Shown here: piece by piece, positions 48,931 through 59,386 of the stretch
Layout of the letters: every line of letters begins with the position of its first letter
How positions within the stretch are numbered: position 1 is the first letter of the stretch
Source: Plantago ovata
Taxonomy: Eukaryota > Streptophyta > Magnoliopsida > Lamiales > Plantaginaceae
DNA length: 64,000 bases
Direction: 5' to 3'
NCBI GenBank assembly: GCA_028274465.1
Contig: CM051455.1
Location: 38,129,290 to 38,193,289, forward strand
The notes under the pieces: generated by a model
Seen by the model: only the letters and a program-made list of their open reading frames with translations
The model's database searches: none
Told to the model about the DNA's origin: nothing
Made by a program: the position numbers and the translations under genes

Positions 48931-48966
48931 CCCCCCCCACAAAAAAAAAAAAAAAAAAAAAAAAAA
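48931..48966. repeat. Poly(C)-poly(A) tract
   Basis: A run of nine C's, then CA and about 25 A's. Simple sequence in the 3' flank of the PPR gene. Confidence 0.8.
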
Positions 48967-49512
48967 GCATTATCATCTTTTACAGACATCTTCACAGGGA
49001 GAACAAAGATATCTCGAGTTGGGTGAATATCTGAGCAGTATATTCATTACTGGCTAAATATGAATGTACCTCTATAGGTCCTAAACCGTTTTACAGTTTG
49101 ATCAACCTGCATGTAAAGCTTTGAACATCAAATGAGAATTTCTTCTGGGTTTCAGGAGATCAACAATCTAGCTGGAAGAAATTTACTTTGCTTTTGCTCT
49201 CCAGAACGCTGAAGCTCACTCTTTCCCCATTATGACACTGATGGAACTCGTTACGATAAAATATTCTGTCCACACGCAGTTACATATCAAGGACTGGACA
49301 AGATTGCCCGCATCTGTATCCATTATCACATCACAGGAATGCAGGAGCACGTCTAGAGCTTATCAGAAATTTTTCATCGTGATGGGTTGCCATCATGATA
49401 AATAATTTCTTGTAGCATCCAGAATATCAGATGATTCCATCCATGTATCCTGTAGCATCCAAAGTATTGTGAAAGCACATAGCTTTCAATTTTTCACTTC
49501 AGCTCCAAACCA

Positions 49513-51348
49513 TTAATCCACCCGACTATTACCAGTAGCTTTCTTAAAACAACTGTTATTTAGTTTATCTCTAACTCTCTCAGCTTCTTGCCACCGACCA
49601 GCATTTGAGTATAAATTCGCCATGACAATATAGTTACTGGGATTTTGAGGCTCCAGTTCAAACAAGTGATCACAAATAAACTCTGCCAGTTCCACGTCGC
49701 CAGATTCTGAAGCCCCACTGAGTAATGCTCCCCAAACCTCAGCTGTAGGTACAATTGGCATCTTCTCCACAAATTCCACTGCCTCAGCAAGCTTCCCAGC
49801 TCGGCAAAGGCACACAACCATACAAGAATAGTGATTAGCCAAAGGTTGAATTTTATACTTAGGCAATAAATTAAATACTTCCCAAGCTTTATCAACTATC
49901 CCTGCATGAGCACAAGCCGACAATACAGCAGTAAATGTGACATCATCTGGCATTGTCCTGCTATGCAGCATTTTGTCAAAAAGGCCAAGTACAACATTAG
50001 CTTCTCCATGCGATGCATACGCTGCAATGATCGATGTCCAGACAATCACACTTCTATCTTTCGCTTGATCAAAAATTAGTTGTGCTCCACTAAGGTATCC
50101 TAGTTTGGCATACATATCAATCATGGAAGTCAAGACATAAATATTCCTCTCAAAATTGGTTTTGATTGCATAAGCATGAATTTCTTTTCCTCCTTTTAGA
50201 TGGGAGACACGTGGAATGGCTGGAAGAACACTCGAAATAGTAACAGCATTAGGCTTAAGACCAAAACGTTGCATTTCACGAACCAAATCCAAGACTGTAT
50301 CGTACTTATTGTTCTGAACTCGGCCTGAAATTACAGCATTCCATGTACTCAATCCTGGATTCTTCATTTCCTGAAATAACTTCATAGCTTCATCAACAAA
50401 TCCATGAATCATGTACCCAGATATAACCGTACAATAAGTTATTTCGTCCTTATCATTCATCTCATCAAAAAGCGCCTTAGCATAGTCCAGGCTACCACAT
50501 TTGGCATAAACTGCAATAATCGAATTGCAAACTGAGAGATCCATCTTAATCCCTTTATCAATTACATATCGATGCACTTCCATGCCAAACACAAGATCAG
50601 TAGACTGTGCACAAGCCTGCAAAACACTGACAGCAGTAACACCATCAGGCCTCAAGTCACCCAAACCCAACAGTTCTCTATACAACGCCTTGCAATCATC
50701 GTAAAACCCGCCCTGAGCATACCCGGACAACATCGAATTCCACGAAACCAAATCCTTCTCATCCATCCTATCAAAAACCACCCTCGCAGACAGCACATCA
50801 CCACTACGAGCATAATAAGTCACCAACCCATTACCGACAAACACATCAAAGTCAAGCCCATTTTTAAGCACAAAACAATGCATCATCCCGGGGAAACGAC
50901 GCTCGCCGAATGCCACCTCCGACATAGACTTAAGCACGCAACTCAACGTAAAGCTATCAGCCCGCACGTTTTCAAACTCAGAGGAACCGTTTTTCCCCGA
51001 GGCAAGAACCGAAGTAAACATACTGAGAGCATCCATGTGATGAGAATTAACAGAATAGGCGATGAGAAGGGCGTTAAAGGCGAAAGTGTTCTTGTGAGGA
51101 ATTTTGTCGAACACATGGCGTGCAGACTTGAGATGGTGGGTTCTTGAGTAAAAAGCGATGAGCTTTGAGGCGAGGAAGTTGTCGGCGACGGTGGAAGTGA
51201 GGATGAGCTTGGCATGGAGCTGTTTGGCCGGGCGAGGAAGGCGGCGGACGGTGCAGCGGTGGATGAGGCGAGCGTAGAGGGTGTAGTTGATTGGTTCGCC
51301 AACCAGAGTTTGAAGGGCTTCATGGAATAACGGCTTTGTGGGTTTCAT
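49513..51348 (-). CDS. Pentatricopeptide repeat protein, PLS class with E-type end
   Basis: An intronless 611-codon frame, as usual for PPR genes. PPR motifs run from about residue 60 to 520; typical units are DVFVGNGLVTYYARSGDVLS, DLSVCNSIIAVYAKCGSLDY and NIYVLTSMIDMYAKLGYLSG, with the VTISSVLPA and WGALLSGASESGD landmarks. After the repeats comes an E-type block (EPQNPSNYIVMANLYSNAGR W-EAERVR). The protein ends soon after at NSRVD, with no DYW domain. From memory it matches At2g37310 of Arabidopsis. PLS-class PPR proteins bind RNA in mitochondria or chloroplasts, often guiding C-to-U editing; the exact target is unknown. The N-terminus shows no clear transit peptide and an upstream start was not seen. 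Confidence 0.92.
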   Translation of the reverse strand: MKPTKPLFHEALQTLVGEPINYTLYARLIHRCTVRRLPRPAKQLHAKLILTSTVADNFLASKLIAFYSRTHHLKSARHVFDKIPHKNTFAFNALLIAYSVNSHHMDALSMFTSVLASGKNGSSEFENVRADSFTLSCVLKSMSEVAFGERRFPGMMHCFVLKNGLDFDVFVGNGLVTYYARSGDVLSARVVFDRMDEKDLVSWNSMLSGYAQGGFYDDCKALYRELLGLGDLRPDGVTAVSVLQACAQSTDLVFGMEVHRYVIDKGIKMDLSVCNSIIAVYAKCGSLDYAKALFDEMNDKDEITYCTVISGYMIHGFVDEAMKLFQEMKNPGLSTWNAVISGRVQNNKYDTVLDLVREMQRFGLKPNAVTISSVLPAIPRVSHLKGGKEIHAYAIKTNFERNIYVLTSMIDMYAKLGYLSGAQLIFDQAKDRSVIVWTSIIAAYASHGEANVVLGLFDKMLHSRTMPDDVTFTAVLSACAHAGIVDKAWEVFNLLPKYKIQPLANHYSCMVVCLCRAGKLAEAVEFVEKMPIVPTAEVWGALLSGASESGDVELAEFICDHLFELEPQNPSNYIVMANLYSNAGRWQEAERVRDKLNNSCFKKATGNSRVD

Positions 51349-52562
51349 TCAAATCAAGTTCAAAGTTCCGTTGTGAATCCAAGTTTGTATACCAGCTGAA
51401 AATTACTTTCAACTTCTCAGGGATCACATTTGTGATTGTCAGCAAGATGATCAAAGAACTGAATGAGCAAGAACGTGATAAATCTTGAGAATAAAGCGTG
51501 TGTTATTAAGAATCGTTGATCAGGGATTAGAGTTGTACTTATAGTTTTAATTATTGTACATCAGAGAAGCAACTGCTTTATTAAGCAAGTTAGATCACTC
51601 ATTATGTACTTTCTAGTTTCTACTTCATTCATTCTCCAATTCAATGAAAGACATTTCAATAGTGTTCGGATTTCCAGTACTTCAGGACGGGGAATCGGGG
51701 ATGTAATAAATACAAAGATGTCAGGTGACACGGTTACTTCTAATTTTTAAAAATAGTTTTATCAACTGAGAATGGTCAAATGTATAAATGTACTTCATAA
51801 TGTGCAAAATGTACTTTCTCCATTTCGAAAAACTTTATTTAATAGATTCAATAGGGATAATGCGCAGTTTAAAGATAAATATTGAAATAATAAAGAAAAT
51901 GAAAAAGTTAATAAGGTAGGTTTTTTGAATTTCAAATTTCACGCTTCTTTTCAATCCAAATCATATTTTTGTCGGCTTCAAACCGAGCCCAAACCTGAAA
52001 ATCGGATAATACCATTTAATAAGATCGAGAACAGATCTGTTCAGGCCTGAATTTGAACACCACTAGATAGAGTATGCGGTGTACATTAGTTTGCGGAGTA
52101 GGGTTTGAAATGCAAATATAAATAAATAGTACATGCACATACACTATTTTGATAGTTTGCTCAAGTACATTTCCGAATCTGTTTAACTTCTGGGACAAAT
52201 GCAGAATGTGAGAAGTGAAAATTAACAATTCTAGTTTTCGCTAAGAGGATACTTATCACACGCGCGGCGTATTTTCTAGTGGATTTCACCATACTCTTTT
52301 TCATGTAAGTCAGTGATCCCCTTCCTTCATTAATGGCATGCAAGCACCATTATGGGGATTAAAGGACTCGGATCAGTGTAACACTAGGTTAATTGGTCTT
52401 GTTTAACTCAAGCAAGGAGCTAGTAAATTTGCTTGCTATTTTACAATTTACACCGATTAATGAGAGCCCCATAAGGCCATAAATTTCGAATCTTTTCAAC
52501 TGATATGTACATGGCGATTCACCCGTGTTTTTTGTAAATAGTCCAGGGTTAAAAAACTACTA
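51349..52562. other. Intergenic region upstream of the PPR gene
   Basis: No gene or clear repeat. The first 200 bp likely hold the PPR promoter and 5' UTR. Confidence 0.4.
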
Positions 52563-52800
52563 CCTCCATTTCATTAATAACTTCATAAGGGGACTATTCA
52601 TCGCGACTTTTGACCACGTATAACTCCTAAATTACATTAGAGAAAAATATAATAAAATTATATTATGAAATTAAATGGAGTATATTTTCATAATCAACTT
52701 TTAATTTATATTGATACGGTTTAATTTAAAAGTTATACGTGGTCAAAGGTCGCGATGAATAGTTCCCTTAGGAAGTTATTAATGAAACGGAGGGAGGAAG
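52563..52800. mobile_element. Fold-back MITE with about 65-bp inverted ends
   Basis: The left arm contains ttcattaataacttc, ggggactattcatcgcgac, ttttgaccacgtataact; the right arm, reverse-complemented, carries the same blocks with few changes. TA flanks both sides (52561-52562 and 52801-52802). Non-coding, about 238 bp. Consistent with a Tc1/mariner-type (Stowaway) MITE. Confidence 0.75.
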
Positions 52801-52936
52801 TAGTATATTATAAATTGCCAAACTGCCACAAGTAAAACTAAAATTGATTATATGAATTATGAAGTATGAACATAGGGATGATTACTTTGTAATTGCGCCT
52901 GATTACATTTAACCAGTATGTATCCAAACTGCCATC

Positions 52937-54247
52937 TTAGTTGCTATGCTTCTCTTCACTATCTAATTCTTGATCTACCGTTTTCACAGTCTGTTTCCGT
53001 TCTGCTTCTTCAATAGCATGAATCAGATTCAAAACACACTCTCCCGGACCTTCCTTAGCAGATTTCGGCATCAGATTCTCCGCGACATCAGCAGGCGTAA
53101 TCTCAACCTTCTCAATCAGCTCCTCAACTCTTTGAAACAGTTGATGATCATCAATCTCCAGATAATTCTTCGCAAGGACCTTAAATCCCTCGTAACTGCA
53201 GTATGAAAGCTCAATATGCTTATCCATCCGCCCTCTACGCGTTAAAGCAGGATCAAGTTTATCCACATAATTGGTCGTAAAAACAACCAAACCTCTCCCC
53301 AGCACAGGCCGACCATATCCCGTATATGAAATTCAGCAACCCTGATAACCTCACCTTACTCCCATTGCCTTCTTCGTTCCCTTTCCACATACCATTCTTA
53401 ACGTTATCAATCTCGTCATCAGTCATCGTTTTCTCCTTATTCTTCCTCTGGCCTGTCAAGTTCAAACAACAGTCTATATCCTCTATCACTACGATAGACT
53501 TACCAGTCGTCTCTGTCAGAAGCCTCCTCAGCTCCGTATCATCTCTAACCGATGTCAGCTCAGGATCATAGATGTCATAATCCAACAGATTTGCCATTGC
53601 AGCTATCATAGTCGATTTCCCCGTTCCAGGTGGACCGAACAGCAAGTATCCTCTCTTCCAGGCCTTGTCTATCCGTTTGTAAAAAGCCTTACTCGTGCTG
53701 AAAGTCAGTAAATCGTCTATAATTTCGGCCTTCTTATCAGCCTTCATCGCAAGGTCTCAAAAATAGCTGGATGGTCGAACACTATGTGACTCCAACATGA
53801 ACTTTTGCTACCTGATCCATTGGTATAAAGCCTCTTCTGCCTGCAGTTTCTGTTCTTAATCTCCTTCCCAGTGCTAATAACATGGTCCAGATAGGGACCC
53901 ATAACGACCGCCTTATCCCTCTTATGGAACGTGAGCTGGTAAAACCTCTTTCCCCGATCAGCAGAAGGCGAAAAGAACATGGATTGCTGAGAAGGTGGAA
54001 ATTTCTTTCCAGAATACCACCATACTCTAACTCCATTAAACGTATCCATGGTCTTCTGGTGCTCGTCCATGGACAAGATGAGCTTGCTTTTGGGCATCTC
54101 AACCTTGAGTCGTCTAGCATCTTTTGATGAGTTACCACTCAGATAGGCCTCGACAAGAGAATAGGCCTTGTGGGAATGGAGCTGGGTACCCAAGCGGTCA
54201 TGGATTGTGATTTGAATGTAAGGGTCGAAGAATATTTTGAAAAGTAT
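52937..54247 (-). pseudogene. AAA-ATPase of the AATP1/ASD type, truncated and frameshifted
   Basis: Three minus-strand frames in order form one protein: a linker domain (from about 54247 to 53755), an AAA core (53747 down to about 53280) and the AAA C-terminal half (53305-52937). The core keeps Walker A GPPGTGKST, Walker B VVIEDID, and the TTNYVDKLDPALTRRGRMD block with its arginines. Family members are intronless membrane-anchored ATPases. Here the reading frame shifts near 53748 (a base missing just before the MKADKK segment) and again near 53292 (an extra T before the VVF segment). The N-terminal membrane anchor is absent, with a stop upstream at 54266-54268. Two frame breaks plus the missing anchor argue for a pseudogene. 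Confidence 0.85.
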
Positions 54248-54268
54248 GTTAGTCTCGTCAAATTGTCA

Positions 54269-57200
54269 GGTCTAGTGGTCTTCAATTAATACGCTCCCGT
54301 ACTCGTGGTATATAAGTAGAATAATCTTATCAACTTAACATGCCCAACTTCAATAAATTACTCTAATACCATGATAGAGTTATCCAATAGAGAGGCCGCC
54401 GGACATCATAGGATTCTATTTGTTGTTTTGAAAGAATGAGAACTTGTTGCGGATGGAGTATGGTGGTAAAGAACGCCTATTGACATGATCTTGTGATATC
54501 GATCAGTATATGTCTACATATTGGTTGCAATAAATTCCAAAAGATGATAATATGTTATTGGTTGGTAATCCATTAAATAGTCAGGTTTGGATGAATCGGG
54601 AAAATTTGCATGGTAAGATAGATTTGCAAAGGCAAAAATACAAAACGTGTTAGTTGTGGTTTTTCGTTTACAAATACCGATGTTTGAATCTTGCCGAGTT
54701 AACCACGTTCAGTGCCTTGAACGAGACGAGTTCATAATCTACCGGAAAAATTCTGAAACTCGAGATTTGTCCGGTATTTTGACTGATATTTCCGGGTTGA
54801 CCCGAGATTTTACAAATAATTTTTTTTTATGTTTTTAATAAAGTGTAGATAATTTAGGGATATGGTTAACTTTAATAATATATAAAATTAATAGCATCAC
54901 CGATTTGTAAAAAAAAGTATTCAATAAAATAAATTGCGAAAGTGGATGTTTACGTTTACAACCCAATGGGTAATAATTCGGTACCCAAACCCCATCCGTG
55001 TTAAACAAAAACCGACCCGATATAACCGAGCCGGCTCTGCACATTTTCAAAACACAGGAAATAAATAGGGGCATAGGGCACATTTGGTTTTGTTAAAGTT
55101 GAAGCTTTTTTTAAAAACCTCCCTCTCTCACTCACTCGCTCTGCGCATTTTGGACTAGCAGGGACGGAGAAACCCCAGTTGCACTGAGGCTTACACATAC
55201 ACCAGGTTAATCCAACCATCCTTTTCTCTCTTCTACTACTCGCTAATTCAATTTTCCCTCCAAATTCTTCACATCGTTCTCTATGTAGTCAATTTCTTAT
55301 GATTCTTGCCCTTTTTCTCTGTAAATCCAGTAGATCCACTCAATTAGGGTTCTGCATTCAGTTGTGATGTTTCTTATGTAACCGAATGGAACAGAACTTT
55401 GCTTGAACAGTTGGGTAAACGATATAGATGAGAGAATTTTATACTTATATATATGGAATTGTTGTTAATATGTTGCAAAAATAATATTTAATTACTGAGA
55501 GTTTATAGATTTTGGCGATTGTTTGAATTTTACAACCAATTTATGTTCCAGGTTCAACCTTCATCATCATGTGTCAAAAGATAATAATGGAAGATTTTCG
55601 ATTCATCTGGAGTGGGGAAAATCAGGGATATATGTGTAAGATTGTGTTTTAATGAGTTTGAGTTAATGATTGGGGGAAACATAGGTCCTGAATAATGTAG
55701 AGGAAGTGTATGGCGAATTATGTGAGGACCCGTAAGTTTGATGTGATCTGATGAGGGAATATTGGAACGGATATATATGAATCAAGTAGATTATATATCG
55801 GGGGAGAATCCACGGTTCACTAGAAATGTTATAAATCAAATAGTTTAGTGCATTATGTCCTCTCTTCTTATTTGTTTTTGTCTTTCACTTGGATGGATGC
55901 CAGCATGTTGTTTCAAATTATTAAGTGCATTGTGTCTTCTTATATGTTCTGCTCTTTCACTTAGACGGATTCTTGCATGCCGTTTCAAACATTTAAGAGC
56001 ATTGCGTCCGATTATATGTTTTATATCCTTTCACTTGACTTTAGGATCATGGATTTCTATATTTTCATTTCTATTTCTTTTTCACTCTAATATGTGCAAC
56101 AATGATTCGCATTCCTTTTATTTGATTGGTTGGATGGATTACAAATGCATGAATCATATATACATATATGCATACTCATCTAAATATGGTAGTTGGATGA
56201 ATAAAATATGATGTAATAAGCACATAGGGCGTTATTAAAGTATGCGGGTATTACATCTTATATTTTGTCTGTTAGTTCTCTGAGTTCTACAAGAGCATAC
56301 AGTAATAAGTCTTATGAGGGCTAGGAAACAAAATATTCGGTGGATATAATTACGCAGCAAACTAGGAAGCGGAAACTTGTGGATTATGTAGGGGGTAGGA
56401 AATGTACAAGACAATAACAAATATGCCATAGACTATTGCATCTAATCAGTATTGTTGCCGTGACGTATAGAATATTATAAATGATATGTTATCTAAAACG
56501 TATATTGGTGTTCAAAGGTATCGCTAAAGAAAAAATCCATGTGCAGCTCCGCATGGTTTAACCTTATAACTAGGACAAAGATGATTGGTTGAGCAAAATA
56601 TCATGGAAAGACTGATTTAAATATATCTGTACTATATAAAGTTATAGTTTTTGTCACAAGTTAGAAACTTGCTCTTTTGTATTAATTTGAATTACATAAC
56701 TTAGTAGCACGGATAGGGATAGGCAACAGGTCATGCTATAGGAATGGTGATACATTAAACCAAAAAACATGTGGGTATGAAATGTTAAGGATATAGTTCT
56801 ATAGTAGTTGTACTTTGGATATCACATAGACATATTTTATGCAGTTAAAGGATTGTATAGCTTGCTAGTGAATCTCCTGGCTGCCTTATTTGGCCAATAT
56901 TAGTTGTCTATGGCGTGTTGGTCAATATAAGCTTTCTATGGCGTGTTGACCAATATTAGTCTGTTTGGGACTCATTTAAGTACTTAAGTTTGAAGGGGAA
57001 GTCTTGGTTGGTTTGTGAATATTTTGAACAGTGCTAACCATGTAGACTTTAACTCATTGGCAAACACAGAGGGAGTTATACAAGTTAATTCAGGCCTTGA
57101 ACTCATCGCCAAACAGACAATGATCGTCTGTATTATTCCAGTGGGTCTCCTTCCCCAGTTAATGGCAAACCATAGTTAATGATAGTGGAAATCTACTATT

Positions 57201-58585
57201 TCTTTGGCATATCCGTATCTGTCGCGTACATGTCCGATACGGGGATGGCGTAGAAACTGACATTTCCATGCTTCCTAGCTGCATATATATGTGCAAGTTG
57301 TTCTTTTGTATCTGATAGAACTTGATCTAAAGTTATAGCAGTGCAGCTAGGGTTTGTGTAATGTACATCGTTGACTTAAGTTTTATACGATCAATGCATA
57401 GTCATTAATAGCGCATGTTCACGCACAATTTCACATAAAGCTGTAGAATGCTATGCTTTGGGTTTCATATGACTATTTGTGGTTTGTGAATAGCGCGCTT
57501 AAGTTAACCTTTCAATGAATTTTTTGTTATTTCTCTTTTAAAGTTACACTTCCTAATAGGTCTCTATGTAACCAATCTTCACTTTGTTCAGTAAAGGTAG
57601 AGTGTTTATAGAAATTAGATATACTAAGTAAGATTACATAATAAGGTTTGAGTTACTTCATGTTGATGATGCTGAACTCTATGTACTTAGCAATGCTGAC
57701 TTAGAATTTTAAATGTCAAGTGTATGTAAATAGCATCTTTATCAGGGGCTTGTTTGTAATTTGGACCAAAAATTAAATAAGAAGTCTCCTAAATTAACAA
57801 TCTCAAAGATTTTTTAAATTTTTTCATCAAGAAACAAAATCTTATATTCTAAACTCATTTCAGTACAAAGCCGACCAAGTCCGTGCTATAATCATGAAAA
57901 CTAAACAGCATCCTACTACATGCTACTCTCCTAACCCATCAGTAAGCGTATACAATGTCTGCGCATGCTGGGAAACAAAGTACTCCTATGTACCACGGTC
58001 GAGATTCCTAATTGAGAAAGTGAACTTTAGTCTTTGTTGTAGCTCATGGTAGAAAATGTTCAGCTGCTATGCTTATCCTGCATTGTAGGTGTCAAGGAAA
58101 CAAGGGCTTTTCTACACCTCGGAGAACTGTGCTTCTAGGTTCTATCCACAGGACTCCAAGTCTTCAAGTTGTCAATATTGTATTTGGCTTCATACTCTGT
58201 GATTCTTGTCAAAGTGGCTGATCTACAGATATTATCTTCTTTATTTCGATCTAATTGTCTTTTCTCTGTCATCTAATTTTATCTTCCTCCTGTTATGTGC
58301 ATTCTTTCTTTTGCTGAAATATCGTCATGAATTACTAATCCTTGGAGAAAGAGTGCTGAAAAATATTATTCCTGATACTATTAGTCATGGATAGTCAAAG
58401 GTTTTGTCATATACAAACGTGCGTGGAACTATGCATGGATGTTTTACCTAAAACATGTGTCTTGCAATTTAGCTTTATGCACCCTTGCAATTAGGTGACC
58501 CTTTGTGCCTGTGATAACTCACCTCCAACCCTAATCTTTTGTAGGTAAAATTTCTTGACAAGATACAGCAACGAGCCATTAGACA
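54269..58585. other. Long gene-free region, probably including a 5' UTR intron of the Tudor-like gene
   Basis: A pyrimidine-rich leader near 55110-55204 ends in a donor (accag|gttaat). An acceptor (ttttgtag) lies at 58537-58544, just before the ATG at 58586. A leader exon plus a roughly 3.3-kb intron is therefore likely, with a possible extra exon after ttccag near 55552. No other coding gene seen in this stretch. Confidence 0.4.
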
Positions 58586-59053
58586 ATGGAAAACAGTTAC
58601 AAGGAGGATTCGTTGGAATCTACACCAATCGGAGTATATAAGGTTCCTGGAGAACCAGCTGTTGTAATAAATGGTCTACCACCTAGGCCATTGGCTGATT
58701 CCAATGTCATTGGTTCTGCCGTTAATGATGCACAGGCAGCACAGCCAATTGAATTAACTGGATTTGGGGAATGGTTCGTAGGAAGACAAGTCCGGAAGTT
58801 GTTTGGTAAGGAGTACTTTTCTGGTAAAGTTACCCAGTTTGATGAGGAAATGGGGTGGTATACAGTTGCATACGAAGATGGTGACACTGAAGATTTGGAA
58901 TGGCACGAACTGGAGAAAGTGTTGATTCCTTTGGATGTCAATATCCCTCTAAAAGCAATGATGACAAAGATGGCCAAGATGCAGAAATCCGCAAAGCATA
59001 AGGTTAGAACTGGAAAGAATGTTAAGGGAAAGGAAAATGGAAGCAGCACATAG
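58586..59053 (+). CDS. Small Tudor-like (PTM-type) domain protein
   Basis: A single coding exon of 155 aa. Residues 60-116 form a Tudor-like fold signature: GFGEWFVGRQVRKLF, then FSGKV, then GWYTVAYEDGDTEDLEWHEL, as in the chromatin-associated PTM protein. The N-terminal YKVPGEPAVVINGLPP block matches a plant family labelled 'dirigent protein 17-like' in databases, as I recall; nothing here resembles a true dirigent domain. The C-terminus is Lys-rich (KSAKHKVRTGKNVKGK), suggesting nuclear or nucleic-acid contact. The start at 58586 is the first Met after a likely acceptor at 58544. The gene is tail-to-tail with the kinesin gene, 333 bp apart. Function unknown; binding of methylated histone tails is only an inference. 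Confidence 0.82.
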   Translation: MENSYKEDSLESTPIGVYKVPGEPAVVINGLPPRPLADSNVIGSAVNDAQAAQPIELTGFGEWFVGRQVRKLFGKEYFSGKVTQFDEEMGWYTVAYEDGDTEDLEWHELEKVLIPLDVNIPLKAMMTKMAKMQKSAKHKVRTGKNVKGKENGSST

Positions 59054-59386
59054 CTTGGGATTGAGAATATCAAATTGTTGACAAATATTTTGTATGTTGA
59101 ATAGAACAAACTACATTAGCTCTGGTACAATTGTGCATATGATGCGCTTTACTGAATGTTTACAATTCTGTTAGCATCAGTGTTTGCTCAGGAATCAATT
59201 TGTTACTTGTTCTGTTGAGGCTCCAGATATGGCATTGATAAGATACTCTTTACTGGGCAAATTGATGTTCTGCTTTACTACAGGACTCGGGCATGACGAT
59301 TCATCAACCTGTTTCGAACATTGCAAATATAACATAAGTTTCGAAAATGTTAAGAATGAGACAGTTTCTGTATAGGATGCTGTCTC
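59054..59386. other. Convergent intergenic gap
   Basis: 333 bp shared by the 3' ends of the Tudor-like (+) and kinesin (-) genes. It must hold both 3' UTRs; no other feature seen. Confidence 0.5.

Noticed and set aside
50572-51147. 191-codon plus-strand frame
   Set aside because: Antisense to the PPR gene; His/Pro/Arg-rich mirror composition and no domain.
58597-59109. 170-codon minus-strand frame
   Set aside because: Antisense of the Tudor-like gene, without motifs.
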